The position numbers and the translations under genes are program-made. Below are positions 18,968 to 28,658 of a DNA stretch of 64,000 nucleotides, piece by piece. The DNA is from Methanoregulaceae archaeon (GTDB lineage Archaea > Halobacteriota > Methanomicrobia > Methanomicrobiales > Methanospirillaceae). The DNA lies in contig JACTUB010000014.1 of assembly GCA_015660885.1 (NCBI GenBank), forward strand, positions 22,012 through 86,011, given 5' to 3'. Under the pieces are notes generated by a model. The model searched no databases and was not told the DNA's origin. It saw only the letters and a program-made list of their open reading frames with translations. The number at the start of each line of letters is the position of its first letter. Within the stretch, counting starts at the first letter, position 1.

Positions 18968-20251
18968 TTATTTTTTTATATTTTTCCGACGGTGAAGCCA
19001 GACCATGACAAGGATGATGGCAATAAGTGTTGCCCAGGAAGCTGAATAGATAACAATGATGGGGTAATTCAGTATTGTCCGTGGGAGAATCGGTGGGGAC
19101 GGCGAGTCAACACTCTCAAAATCGATAGCAACTTTTGCGGGGAAACGTTCTTTGCCGTCGAAATATCTGACGAACACCGTCGCATTACCCGATGGTACAA
19201 CCCCCTTCAACGGAGCATTGTTCTTGTTGGGGAAAGCGATGGATCGGGTTATCCTGCCGTTTTCATCGGCAATCTCGATATACCAGGCATCCGGGTATGA
19301 ACCTGGATAGAAATCATGGGCGTTAACAACAAGTGTTGATCCACGGGGGAGGGTAACATTCCATAATCCTTTCTCGGTCTGGTTCTCAAAGGAAAGGACC
19401 CTTGAAGTCAGTTCATGTGCACCAATCACAACAGAACCCGATGGCACCGCACAGGATGATACAGGTGCGGACTGAATGAAAAGATCGTCTGACCGTGCAC
19501 CAGGCTCCTGGGAACAGGCGAACCTGTCATCCATCATCTGGCCATAGGTCAATGCAACGTCGTAGATCCTGATCTCGTCAAGCCTGCCAAGAAAATACAG
19601 TGGACAATTCTGGTCTGGCTGATTATAGACTCCTGCGTCGGCACCCAGCATAACAGAATTGTTATATTGATAATGGATCGCACCCGTCACATTCATCTGG
19701 TTTCTGAGCACTCCATCAAGATACAACTTCATTGTCTGTCCGTTATAGGTTCCGGTTATGTAGTGCCACTCGTTGAGCGAGATGCTTTCATGCTGGATCG
19801 GTATTGATACCACTCCGGTATCTTCAAGATTCAGAGTCCACCAGAGATCTTTGCCATCATCAAACCCTAACCGGTATCCCCCATCCTCATATGTTGAAAT
19901 TAAAACCTGTGGTTCAAACGAATTCGTATAGAACCATGCCGACACTGTAATCCCCGCCGTTGGGTGATTCCTGGACCTGAAGGGTATTTCAATGTAACTG
20001 TTGGATCCGTTAAAAAATACGGATCTCCCGCAGACGCCGGTTTCAGCACGCGATACTCCATGTAATATTCCCGTATTGCCATTACCTGACCCATCAATGG
20101 CGTAATTACCTCCACCCTCATTGAAGTTGAAATATACCGACGGTTCCGGCGTGGAGTAAAGGTTTTCCGATGATGCGCATGCCACGCTTATCAGGCAAAC
20201 GAGTGCAAGACAAAAAAGAATGTATTTTATCAGACTCCTCGTTTCAGACAT
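18968..20251 (-). CDS. LamG-domain surface protein with C-terminal membrane anchor
   Basis: Product of 427 residues: signal peptide (hydrophobic residues 8-26, AlaCysAlaSer cleavage region), a concanavalin-like LamG domain (roughly 35-230: VYFNFNEGGGNYAIDGSGNG, then FYTNSFEP, WHYITGTYNGQTMKLYLDG, LDEIRIYDVALT), a beta-rich middle part, and a C-terminal membrane helix followed by HRRKNIKK. Predicted to be displayed on the cell surface and to bind glycans or proteins. No partner genes adjacent. Confidence 0.85.
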   Translation of the reverse strand: MSETRSLIKYILFCLALVCLISVACASSENLYSTPEPSVYFNFNEGGGNYAIDGSGNGNTGILHGVSRAETGVCGRSVFFNGSNSYIEIPFRSRNHPTAGITVSAWFYTNSFEPQVLISTYEDGGYRLGFDDGKDLWWTLNLEDTGVVSIPIQHESISLNEWHYITGTYNGQTMKLYLDGVLRNQMNVTGAIHYQYNNSVMLGADAGVYNQPDQNCPLYFLGRLDEIRIYDVALTYGQMMDDRFACSQEPGARSDDLFIQSAPVSSCAVPSGSVVIGAHELTSRVLSFENQTEKGLWNVTLPRGSTLVVNAHDFYPGSYPDAWYIEIADENGRITRSIAFPNKNNAPLKGVVPSGNATVFVRYFDGKERFPAKVAIDFESVDSPSPPILPRTILNYPIIVIYSASWATLIAIILVMVWLHRRKNIKK

Positions 20252-20340
20252 GATGATCTTAACATCCTGTAAAATGTGTATAGGGGCTTGTCCAAAAAGA
20301 AAGTTGCTATGGTTAGTTCTCCTGGTTTTTTTAATGTCAA

Positions 20341-20350
20341 TATATTTATA
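20341..20350 (+). promoter_or_regulatory. TATA box for glutaredoxin-TrxR gene
   Basis: TATATTTATA ends 24 bases before the ATG at 20375, the distance expected for a leaderless archaeal transcript. No ribosome-binding site is visible. This also argues against the upstream in-frame start at 20276. Confidence 0.5.
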
Positions 20351-20374
20351 AGAAGCCAGACTATTTTCGAATCG

Positions 20375-21529
20375 ATGAAAAAAGTCATCGTCTATTCAAC
20401 AAAAAACTGCCCCTATTGCCGGATGGTAAAGGCGGTCCTCGATAAACATGGAGTACCCTATGAGGGGATTGATGTAGGTGAAAATCCCGATGCTGCAAAA
20501 AAAATGATAGAACTCTCAGGTCAACGCGGCGTTCCGGTTATTATTGTCGATGATGAAGTTATTATCGGATTTGATTCACAGAGGCTGAATGACCTGTTTG
20601 GCGAAACAATATCTGGAGAAGTTTATGATGTTCTGATCGCTGGTGCCGGTCCTGCAGGATTAACAGCGGCTGCATACTGCGCGAGAAAAATGTTGAATAC
20701 AATTGTTATCAGCGAAAACATTGGTGGACAGGCACTGGAATCATGGGCAATAGAAAATTACATGGGTTACCGTATGATAACCGGGGAGGATCTGATGAAA
20801 AAATTTGAAGAACAGGTCCGCACCCTCAATATGCGGCTTGAACTCGATCGAATTATCAGTATCTCAGAAGAAGATGATATTTTTACGATCCGGACTATTT
20901 CAGAAAATATATACAAGGCAAAATCCGTGATACTCGCTCAGGGGAACCGGCCGAAAAAACTTGGAGTTGCCAATGAGGAACAGTTCCTCGGCCGCGGCCT
21001 TTCTATCTGTTCAACATGTGATGGCCCCTTGTATAAGGGAAAACGGGTGGCTGTAGCTGGTGGCGGTAATTCTGCGATCCAGACTGCCGTGGAGATGAGC
21101 GACATCACTCCCTCGGTAAGCCTGATTGTTCGAAGCACTATCCGGGCGGATCCGATATACCTGAAGATGCTCGAATCAAAAAAGAATATCACCCTGTATT
21201 TAAATACAACGATAACCGCTCTTCACGGGAATAAGTTCCTTTCAGCAATCACAACGAAAAATGCAGAGGGGGAAGAGAAGAAGATCGAATTGGACGGGGT
21301 ATTCATTGAGATTGGGTGGCTGCCTAATACCGATATCCTTGACGGATTCGTGGCACTCAATGAAAAAAAAGAAATCATTGTTGATATTAACTGCCACACG
21401 AATGTGGCGGGAGTTTTTGCAGCCGGGGATGTTACTTCAGTAAAAAGCAAACAGATTATCATTGCTGCCGGAGACGGGGCAAAGGCAGCACTTGAGGCAC
21501 ATGAATATCTGATGAAGTTGGTGACCTGA
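20375..21529 (+). CDS. Glutaredoxin-thioredoxin reductase fusion
   Basis: Product of 384 residues. Residues 1-77 are a glutaredoxin with CPYC (Cys12, Cys15) and the GVPV cis-proline loop. Residues 84-384 are a flavoprotein of the thioredoxin reductase family with GAGPAG (90-95), redox site CSTC (Cys212, Cys215; CATC is usual), the second nucleotide motif VAGGGNSAIQTA and the C-terminal FAAGDVT. In the fusion the reductase can pass electrons directly to its own glutaredoxin domain. Whether NADPH or another donor such as F420H2 is used cannot be decided from sequence; some methanogen homologues do not accept NADPH. Confidence 0.93.
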   Translation: MKKVIVYSTKNCPYCRMVKAVLDKHGVPYEGIDVGENPDAAKKMIELSGQRGVPVIIVDDEVIIGFDSQRLNDLFGETISGEVYDVLIAGAGPAGLTAAAYCARKMLNTIVISENIGGQALESWAIENYMGYRMITGEDLMKKFEEQVRTLNMRLELDRIISISEEDDIFTIRTISENIYKAKSVILAQGNRPKKLGVANEEQFLGRGLSICSTCDGPLYKGKRVAVAGGGNSAIQTAVEMSDITPSVSLIVRSTIRADPIYLKMLESKKNITLYLNTTITALHGNKFLSAITTKNAEGEEKKIELDGVFIEIGWLPNTDILDGFVALNEKKEIIVDINCHTNVAGVFAAGDVTSVKSKQIIIAAGDGAKAALEAHEYLMKLVT

Positions 21530-21601
21530 TTAAAAAAAACTCGTTGTTTTTCAATCTAAAAATGAAAAATCAGTCCTGATAAAAAATATCTGAAATATAC
21601 C

Positions 21602-23056
21602 TCATTCAGCCTTTTTCCGATCTTTTTCCTTGTATCCGTCAAGGAGTACAGTGGTTAAGTTTTTTACCGGTTTGTCCGTATGGCCGGCAATATGGAATTC
21701 GCAGAATGGACATGATGATATCACGATATCCGCTCCGGTCTTTTTTATCTCATCGCCACGACGGTCGCCCAAGGCTGCTGCCTCTTCAGGGTTCCCGGAT
21801 CGCACACCCCCGCCGGAACCACAACAAATAGATGGCATTTCAATGAGCTCAACTACTTGTTTAATCAGCTGGCGGGGCTGATTTTTAATGCCCTGCCCCC
21901 GCAGCAAGTGGCAGGGGTCGTGATATGTTGCTTTTATCTGCAGACGAGCGGGGGGTTCTATCCCATATTTTGTAAGTACTTCAGAAATGTCCATCACGTC
22001 AAACGGTGTCTGATAATCATTTTTAAGGGTAGAGCCGCATCCGGCACACATCGTCATGACGGTATCGATACCCCGGAACCTGAATGCATCAATATTTCTG
22101 CGTTTTATTGTGTCAAGAAATTCCAGTTGGCCGGTCCGTATCAGGGGAGAGCCACAGCAGATCTGTTCTTTGGGAATGATCACCCGTATCCCGTTGCGCC
22201 TGAGCACTTCGACGGCGTCAACAGCAGTCTTTGGCAAGCGCATACCATACATGCAGCCAACAAAGAAACCAACGGTCGCTTTCGGAATTCCATCGGGTTC
22301 CACAATTTCTCCGACCATCTCCTGGAATGTCGATTCGGTCTGTGTTACACTCCTTCCGGTTTCCTTAATAAGTGCTTCCACTTCCTGATGTCTGGGCAGG
22401 GTAAATCCCCTCCTGTTTGCAAGCGCCCGGAGTTTTTCGATCGCTTTTGAAGGAATTTCAATCTCTTTGGGGCACACTTTCCAGCAGGCCTGGCAGCTGG
22501 TGCAGGTAAACAGCCCCTCCCGAATTGCGTCGACTATCCGGTCGCCGCTGTCACGGGGATCAAGTGCCAGCCGCATTTCCTGTCGCATGGCGGTGGGTCC
22601 AAGGAACTTAGTAACATCCATTGCCGGGCAGACAGATACGCAACAGAGGCACTCAATACAATTCCTGAGCGGTTTTATTGCATCTATATCGGATTTTGTT
22701 GGCATTTTCAGGGTTTCTGATGGTTTCAGTGATGCGATTGTTTCAAGCGTAGGCACAAGATCCACGACAAGATCCTTTTTCACCGATAGATTCAGGGGTT
22801 CGATAGTGATATTGTCCCGGGCTTCTTCCATGCAAGCAAGTACAGGTTCTCCGTTTACCCTGACTGCACAGCTGCCGCACTGCCCGGATCCACAACAATA
22901 CCGGTAAGAGAGCGTGGGATCGCACTCGTTGTGAATGGCGTTGAGCACATTGAGCACACGGGCGCCATCATGAATCTGTACGGTATACGTTTCCACGTGT
23001 GGTGCGGTATCGTGTTCGGGATCGAATCTCTGCACCTTTACCGTGATTTCAGTCAC
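21602..23056 (-). CDS. tfrB: CoM/CoB fumarate reductase iron-sulfur subunit
   Basis: Product of 484 residues combining two units. The N-terminal half resembles SdhB/FrdB: [2Fe-2S] ferredoxin domain (CCGSGQCGSC) and two [4Fe-4S] motifs (CIECLCCVSVCP, CTSCQACWKVCP). The C-terminal half has two CCG domains (CCGSP...CAGCG and CHLLRGQ...CCGSGGG...CPFC), as in heterodisulfide reductase HdrB. This architecture is diagnostic of TfrB, which reduces fumarate to succinate with coenzymes M and B and releases CoM-S-S-CoB. Start overlaps the tfrA stop by ATGA. Confidence 0.93.
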   Translation of the reverse strand: MTEITVKVQRFDPEHDTAPHVETYTVQIHDGARVLNVLNAIHNECDPTLSYRYCCGSGQCGSCAVRVNGEPVLACMEEARDNITIEPLNLSVKKDLVVDLVPTLETIASLKPSETLKMPTKSDIDAIKPLRNCIECLCCVSVCPAMDVTKFLGPTAMRQEMRLALDPRDSGDRIVDAIREGLFTCTSCQACWKVCPKEIEIPSKAIEKLRALANRRGFTLPRHQEVEALIKETGRSVTQTESTFQEMVGEIVEPDGIPKATVGFFVGCMYGMRLPKTAVDAVEVLRRNGIRVIIPKEQICCGSPLIRTGQLEFLDTIKRRNIDAFRFRGIDTVMTMCAGCGSTLKNDYQTPFDVMDISEVLTKYGIEPPARLQIKATYHDPCHLLRGQGIKNQPRQLIKQVVELIEMPSICCGSGGGVRSGNPEEAAALGDRRGDEIKKTGADIVISSCPFCEFHIAGHTDKPVKNLTTVLLDGYKEKDRKKAE

Positions 23057-24681
23057 AGCAGGCCTCCCATCTTCTGGATGCCTTCACGGTGTTGTGAGAT
23101 GTAGGTATGACTGAAGGGAGAATGCAGGGCGTCCCATTCCTGGTTGATGTCCACCCGTACATGGGCGCCACGGGATTCGGGGCGCAGGAGGGCACACCGG
23201 CAGATCAGCGATGCAGTCAGGCACATATTCTGTAGAATGGCACAATCCACCAGATTTTGTGGGGATTTGGCATGAAGTGCTGCCTGGGAGAGACGATTGA
23301 TGGTTTCAAGCGTCTTTTTGATATCTTTCTCGTTCCGGAATATTCCGGCACCTTGCCACATCGCCAGTTTAAGTTCTTTTCTTACCTGGCCAGCGTTTTC
23401 TGTCCCTTTGAAGAACTTATCGAGGCGCCGCTGTGCCGTATCAACCTGTGCGGGGTCGATCCGGATCTCCTTTCTCTCCGCTTTTCCTGCAAATTCCCCG
23501 GCTCGTTTCCCAAAGACCTGTGTTTCAGCAAGGGCATTTCCCCCGAGCCGGTTGGCCCCCTGCACGCCGCCGGCAACCTCACCGCAGGCAAAAAGCCCGG
23601 GCAGTGCAGTCCGGCATTCCGTTGTTATCCTCAATCCCCCCATGATATGATGAGCTGTGGGAGCTACTTCCATTGGCTGAATCCTGATATCCACGCCGAA
23701 TTTTAAGAACTGCTCGAGCATAACCGGTAGCCGGGTCTCAATCTGTTCCCGCGGAAGATGCGTGACATCAAGGTATACCCCTCCATGTTCCGTTCCTCTT
23801 CCTTTAAGGATCTCTGTCGCAATAGCACGGGCGACCACGTCCCGGGTAGAGAGCTCCATCCGCTCGGGGTCATAGCGTTTCATGAATCGCTCCCCAAGAG
23901 TATTCTTCAGGACTCCCCCTTCTCCCCGCACGGCTTCCGTCACCAGCCTGCCCCGTGAATCAAACGGGTATACCGCGCCGGTCGGGTGGAACTGGACCAT
24001 CTCCATATCGATCAATTCAGCGCCGGCACGGTACCCGATCGCGTACCCGTCACCGGTACCGCTGGACGAGTTTGTGGAAATATCGTAGACTTTTGTCCCC
24101 CCTCCTGTTGCAAGGATGGTGCTGTCCGCTTTTAAAAGAACCATTGAGCCTTTTTCATCCAGCGCCATCGCTCCAATCACCCGGTTTCCGTCCTTCAGGA
24201 GATCGATAACAGTCATTTCCTGGAGAGTCGTTACCCCGCAGGTATCGAGACGCTCGACTAACGTGGTCATCATCTCGTGACCGGTCCTGTCTCCTGCATA
24301 ACAGGTTCGCGGGAAGCGTTGGCCACCAAACGGGCGCTGGGCGACCTCATCGTTTTCCGTGAAATCAAACACTGCTCCCCACTTTATGAGATCATCCATT
24401 CGCAACGGAGCTTCTTTGACGAGTATATTCACCAGTTCGGGATCGTTGAGATATGCACCCCCTTTGAGTGTATCCTCGAAGTGAATTTCGCACGAATCCT
24501 GCTCTCTCAGGACTGCGTTGTAACCCCCTTCAGCCATCGTCGTGCAGCCTCCTTTACCGACAATGGTCTTTGAAATGAGCACCGTGTCACCAAACTTCGA
24601 TGCCTCTATAGCGGCCCTCACCCCCGCACCGCCGCTCCCGATCACCAGTACATGGCGATCCACAACCTCATCTGCAAGCAT
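23053..24681 (-). CDS. tfrA: CoM/CoB fumarate reductase flavoprotein subunit
   Basis: Flavoprotein of 542 residues of the SdhA/FrdA family: FAD motif VIGSGGAGVRAA at residues 13-24, GGCTTMAEGGYN, and the active-site stretch QFHPTG with RGEGG. Located upstream of and overlapping tfrB, forming a two-gene operon. The pair supplies succinate for the incomplete reductive TCA route of methanogens. No membrane anchor subunit is encoded, in keeping with the soluble thiol-driven enzyme. Confidence 0.94.
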   Translation of the reverse strand: MLADEVVDRHVLVIGSGGAGVRAAIEASKFGDTVLISKTIVGKGGCTTMAEGGYNAVLREQDSCEIHFEDTLKGGAYLNDPELVNILVKEAPLRMDDLIKWGAVFDFTENDEVAQRPFGGQRFPRTCYAGDRTGHEMMTTLVERLDTCGVTTLQEMTVIDLLKDGNRVIGAMALDEKGSMVLLKADSTILATGGGTKVYDISTNSSSGTGDGYAIGYRAGAELIDMEMVQFHPTGAVYPFDSRGRLVTEAVRGEGGVLKNTLGERFMKRYDPERMELSTRDVVARAIATEILKGRGTEHGGVYLDVTHLPREQIETRLPVMLEQFLKFGVDIRIQPMEVAPTAHHIMGGLRITTECRTALPGLFACGEVAGGVQGANRLGGNALAETQVFGKRAGEFAGKAERKEIRIDPAQVDTAQRRLDKFFKGTENAGQVRKELKLAMWQGAGIFRNEKDIKKTLETINRLSQAALHAKSPQNLVDCAILQNMCLTASLICRCALLRPESRGAHVRVDINQEWDALHSPFSHTYISQHREGIQKMGGLL

Positions 24682-24742
24682 CTTATTATTTTGTGGATCG
24701 TATAGTTACATAAATAAATGGCACAGCCACAGTGAGAGAGAA

Positions 24743-26143
24743 ATGAGATTTTTAATGAAATTTGGCGGGACCTCAGTTGCCGATGCGCAATGTATCAGAA
24801 ACGTCGTGGATATTTTAGAAAAACATCATAAAGCCGGAGACGAGCTGGCAGTGGTGGTATCTGCACAGCGTGGCGTGACCGACCAGCTTATTGAAATCAC
24901 CGGCAAGCTCCCGACTGCAAAGGATGACACTGCCATCGAACCCCTGATCCAGGCATTGGGGAGAAGGCATGTGACCACCCTCGAGGGAGTTGCACCAGAT
25001 TATGTAGCCGAAACGGGAGCAGTCATCGAGGACCGCCTCATCAGTCTTCAGAACATTCTTGTTGCCGTTTATAATCTGAGGGAGCTCACTCCACGATCAA
25101 AGGATTATATCATCTCGTTCGGGGAGCGATTGCTAGCCCCCATCATCAGTGCAGCTCTCCGCCAGCGGGGTATTGCATCAACAGTTATTGACGGTTGCGA
25201 CGCAGGAATCCTCACCACACCCCACCATGGCGAATCCACTGCACTTAGGGAAAGCGATGCCCGGATAAAAAAACGGATCGGGCCGTTGCTGGAAAAAGAA
25301 GTACCCGTCATCATGGGTTTCATGGGCTGCACCAGAAACGGGGTCGTAACTACTCTTGGCAGAAGCGGTTCGGATTATTCCGCATCCATCATCGGAGCTG
25401 GAATTGATGCGGATGAGATCTGGATCTGGACTGACGTGGATGGCATAATGACCTGTGATCCACGGGTAATCAACGATGCACGGGTTATGTCATCGCTATC
25501 CTATATTGAGGTGATGGAACTCTCCTACTTCGGTGCAAAAGTGATGCACCCGCGTTCGATAGAACCCGCAATGCGAAAGAACATCCTTGTCCGGGTAAAA
25601 AACACCTTCAACCCCTCTCATCCAGGAACTGTCATTGTACGGAACGGGCAACGGGACAACCGCGTGGTTAAGGCCCTGACCTATATTGACAAAGTTGCCG
25701 CAATAAATATCAATGGTGCACAGATGATCGGCAGACCGGGAGTAGCAAAAGCAATTTTCACCATCCTTGCAGATCATGAAGTGAATGTCATGATGATCTC
25801 ACAGGGATCATCTGAAGCAAATATATCGCTTATTGTAGATGAAGCGCACCTCACTGCTGCCGTACACGCGCTTGCCGACCTTGTGAAGCAGGGAATAGTG
25901 CGGGAAGTTACCCATAACCATGATGTATGTGCAGTTGCAGTAGTCGGTGCCGGCATGGCTGGCGCGCCGGGTACAGGAGGCAGGATCTTTACCGCCCTCG
26001 GTAAAACAGGGATCAATGTCATGATGATCTCGCAGGGATCATCAGAGGCGAATATCTCATTTGTAGTGAAACAGCAGGATGGACCCCGGGCAGTCCGGGT
26101 TCTTCACGATGAATTCAGGTTATCGGAGGAGTGCGATGAGTAG
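24743..26143 (+). CDS. Aspartate kinase
   Basis: First step of the aspartate family (Lys, Thr, Met). The 466-residue product starts MRFLMKFGGTSVADA, with the kinase signature KFGGTSV and GRSGSDYSA, and ends with two ACT domains containing a duplicated VNVMMISQGSSEANIS, the allosteric lysine/threonine site. The frame opens at 24542, inside tfrA on the other strand; the ATG at 24743 is the family start. Its end overlaps purM by eight bases. Confidence 0.95.
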   Translation: MRFLMKFGGTSVADAQCIRNVVDILEKHHKAGDELAVVVSAQRGVTDQLIEITGKLPTAKDDTAIEPLIQALGRRHVTTLEGVAPDYVAETGAVIEDRLISLQNILVAVYNLRELTPRSKDYIISFGERLLAPIISAALRQRGIASTVIDGCDAGILTTPHHGESTALRESDARIKKRIGPLLEKEVPVIMGFMGCTRNGVVTTLGRSGSDYSASIIGAGIDADEIWIWTDVDGIMTCDPRVINDARVMSSLSYIEVMELSYFGAKVMHPRSIEPAMRKNILVRVKNTFNPSHPGTVIVRNGQRDNRVVKALTYIDKVAAININGAQMIGRPGVAKAIFTILADHEVNVMMISQGSSEANISLIVDEAHLTAAVHALADLVKQGIVREVTHNHDVCAVAVVGAGMAGAPGTGGRIFTALGKTGINVMMISQGSSEANISFVVKQQDGPRAVRVLHDEFRLSEECDE

Positions 26144-27128
26144 CATCATGTACCGTGAGGCAGGTGTCGATATTGATCTCGAAGCAACTGCAATCAAAGC
26201 CCTTATAAAAAATCTGACTTATAGACGGAAAGGCAGTTTTACGATGGTTGGCAGTCCGGGTCATTTTGCCGGACTTATTGATTTCGGGAAGATGGCTCTT
26301 GCGCTGACCACAGATGGTGTCGGAACAAAGATGCTTGTTGCCGACAGGATGCAGGAATGGCGCACAGTTGGTATTGACTGCGTTGCGATGAACGTCAATG
26401 ATCTCTATGTTTTGAACATGGAGCCTGTCGCGTTTGTGGATTACATCGCCACCGACAAGTTATCGGTCGAGAAGATGGCTCAGATTGGCATCGGGTTAAA
26501 CGAAGGCGCCCGCCAGGCAAATATCGATATCGTGGGAGGTGAGACCGCCTCCCTGCGTGGTCTGGTAAATGGCCTTGATCTCGCAGGCACGTGCCTCGGG
26601 ATACAGAAGAAGGATAAAATCATCAACGGCAGTACAATACAGCCGGGTGACAAAATCCTCGGAGTCCCCTCAACCGGAGTACATAGCAACGGGCTTTCTC
26701 TTGCCCGTACGGTTGTGGAAAAATATGCAGATTACGATACACGGCTTAAGAACGGCAGAACACTTGGTGAGGAACTCCTCATACCCACGCGGATCTACCA
26801 TGAAAGCCTGGATGTGACATCAACCTGCATAGTACATGGCATGTGCCATATCACTGGTGGAGGGCTGCTCAATTTTAGGCGGCTCAGCCAGTATGGGTTC
26901 CGCATTGACGCACCAATTACGCCACCGGAAATCTTTTCCTGGATCCAGAAGACCGGGGATATCTCAACAACAGAGATGTACCGCACGTTCAACATGGGAA
27001 TGGGATATGGGTATATTGTCCCACCCGCCAGTGTAACCTGTGTGCAGAAGGTTGTCAGGGGGGTAAAAATCGTCGGGGAAATTATCGAGGAATCCGGGGT
27101 ATGGTTGCGGGATATCGAAATTACCTGA
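26136..27128 (+). CDS. purM: Phosphoribosylformylglycinamidine cyclo-ligase
   Basis: Makes AIR in purine synthesis from FGAM and ATP. The 330-residue product shows the PurM features GVGTKMLVA, GIDCVAMNVND, VGGETASL and ITGGGLLN. The ATG at 26136 has a GGAGGA site and overlaps the aspartate kinase gene, so the two unrelated pathways are translationally linked here. purF lies 2.2 kb further on. Confidence 0.95.
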   Translation: MSSIMYREAGVDIDLEATAIKALIKNLTYRRKGSFTMVGSPGHFAGLIDFGKMALALTTDGVGTKMLVADRMQEWRTVGIDCVAMNVNDLYVLNMEPVAFVDYIATDKLSVEKMAQIGIGLNEGARQANIDIVGGETASLRGLVNGLDLAGTCLGIQKKDKIINGSTIQPGDKILGVPSTGVHSNGLSLARTVVEKYADYDTRLKNGRTLGEELLIPTRIYHESLDVTSTCIVHGMCHITGGGLLNFRRLSQYGFRIDAPITPPEIFSWIQKTGDISTTEMYRTFNMGMGYGYIVPPASVTCVQKVVRGVKIVGEIIEESGVWLRDIEIT

Positions 27129-27147
27129 ACTTTTTTAATTACTGGTT

Positions 27148-27666
27148 TTATTCCGGTATATAGACACTCTCATGTGCTTTTTTCGTTATAATGGCACTGT
27201 TGCCACACCGGTCTTCAAGAATGAGCGTTATCGCTAACGACCCGTCTTTCACGCAATCAATTTTTTTAAGAAGTACTCGTGCATTTTCCTGTTCCTGATC
27301 CTCGCCCCAGACCAAGGCTCCTTTTACAATCTCTTCAATACGATCCAGGACTCCCTCAACATTGGACACGAAACCCTGGCACGCCGGACCGGGATCTATT
27401 CGCACTCCCAACTCGGGAATTTCAAGACTTGCGCTCATACTTCTGACGACACGGATTGAAAGATCTTCAGCTTTGTCTACCTGCAGCTCGAACCGGACCG
27501 GTTTGTTTTCTTTGAGAAGCTGGGTGTCGACATATTTGTATCCGCATGAGCCGCAGAGAGCAGAAATGATCAGAATATCAGAAAAATAGGGAATATTTTC
27601 TGTCTGGTAGATATATTCGATTTCTGTATTACAATAAGGACATGGACCCGGAACGACATTTCGCAA
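27148..27666 (-). CDS. ZPR1 zinc-finger domain protein
   Basis: Product of 172 residues with the ZPR1 zinc finger CPYCNTEIEYIYQ...CGSCGYK near the N terminus and the following beta-rich domain (GVRIDPGPACQGFVSNVEGVLDRIEE). Archaeal ZPR1-like proteins carry one copy of the unit that is duplicated in eukaryotic ZPR1, an eEF1A-binding chaperone. Lies two bases after sepF in the same direction, a striking coupling. Confidence 0.9.
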   Translation of the reverse strand: MRNVVPGPCPYCNTEIEYIYQTENIPYFSDILIISALCGSCGYKYVDTQLLKENKPVRFELQVDKAEDLSIRVVRSMSASLEIPELGVRIDPGPACQGFVSNVEGVLDRIEEIVKGALVWGEDQEQENARVLLKKIDCVKDGSLAITLILEDRCGNSAIITKKAHESVYIPE

Positions 27667-27668
27667 CT

Positions 27669-28037
27669 TTAAGCCCCACCGATTTTGTCACGGGAGATTT
27701 TTACCGACATCGGGGTGAGTACGACATATCGCTGATCCCCAAGACCGATGATATCCCCGTTGACATCCTTTGCCACTTCTTTTAAGTCTTTTAAGACCCT
27801 CTCGTAGGATATCTTGTCCATTTTGAGCCGTGAAATGTCAACAATTACTATGTTTCCACTATAAACTTCATCCTTGACCCGCGGAGTATCCTTGAGATCG
27901 GTAATCGTTGCGATCTTTACGAGCAACGCTGGGGCAGAACCTCCCTGCTCTTCGTAGGATGCAAGATCGAGCTCCATGTAATCGTCATCCGAGCTGGTGG
28001 AACTCTTTCCAAGAAGGGTATCAATGATTTTAACCAT
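27669..28037 (-). CDS. sepF: Archaeal SepF cell-division protein
   Basis: Product of 122 residues: short amphipathic N terminus (MVKIIDTLLGK) for membrane binding, acidic linker, then the SepF core (GNIVIVDISRLKMDKISYERVLKDLKEVAKDVNGDIIGLGDQRYVVLTP). In archaea SepF anchors FtsZ to the membrane. Cotranscribed with the ZPR1 gene. Confidence 0.92.
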   Translation of the reverse strand: MVKIIDTLLGKSSTSSDDDYMELDLASYEEQGGSAPALLVKIATITDLKDTPRVKDEVYSGNIVIVDISRLKMDKISYERVLKDLKEVAKDVNGDIIGLGDQRYVVLTPMSVKISRDKIGGA

Positions 28038-28160
28038 AAAAAAACTGTATGATGAAACTTATTTAATAGTATCTATTTTGAAACGACCAATAAGAGGTTT
28101 TTTGCAATAAAATATTGAGAATCACCAATTTTACGCACAATCCATCTGAACTCTTTATTG

Positions 28161-28658
28161 TCAGATTTCGATGTTCCATATTTCATCGCTGACGTGATGA
28201 AAATTTTTACACATTTTTCCCGAAGTTCTGGCACGCATATCGGGCGCGTCGAGGAGCGCAATTCCTATTGCGAGCGGTTTGCCATGCCGCTCATCAACAA
28301 TCTGGACGGGTGAATGGGCTTTAACATCATCGGAAACTGAAACGATGCCGGGCCGCATGACATCTGCGCCATTAACTACATAGGGTATTGCGCCCGCATC
28401 CACAACTATCCTGCGTTCGGGAATGGGAAACTGGTTTGCACCTTTTAACGTGGGGAATACCCAGTCTCCCGTATCCATTAAGAGCAGCTTTTTGTTAACC
28501 ATAAACAGTGAAACAGCGGCGTTGGTCTCAATTACTTCAATCATATCCGCGTGGAAAAATTGTGCTGAATTTCCAATCTGATCGAAAAGTCTGGCTAAGA
28601 GATCCTGCGCCTGGCTTTTTCGGATGGAATGACGTTTTTTTACGATAATTTTTTTCAT
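28161..28658 (-). CDS. PUA-domain RNA-binding protein
   Basis: Product of 165 residues: N-terminal pre-PUA part (VKKRHSIRKSQAQDLLARLF) and a PUA domain (RRIVVDAGAIPYVVNGADVMRPGIVS...GKPLAIGIALLDAPDMRARTSGKMCKNFHHVSDEIW). The archaeal DUF1947/MCT-1-like group is thought to act in translation or rRNA handling. ATG at 28658 is preferred; ATG at 28679 is an alternative adding seven residues. Confidence 0.88.
   Translation of the reverse strand: MKKIIVKKRHSIRKSQAQDLLARLFDQIGNSAQFFHADMIEVIETNAAVSLFMVNKKLLLMDTGDWVFPTLKGANQFPIPERRIVVDAGAIPYVVNGADVMRPGIVSVSDDVKAHSPVQIVDERHGKPLAIGIALLDAPDMRARTSGKMCKNFHHVSDEIWNIEI

Noticed and set aside
28073..28261. 62-codon minus-strand reading beside the PUA gene
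   Set aside because: Overlaps the end of the PUA gene in another frame; no family pattern.
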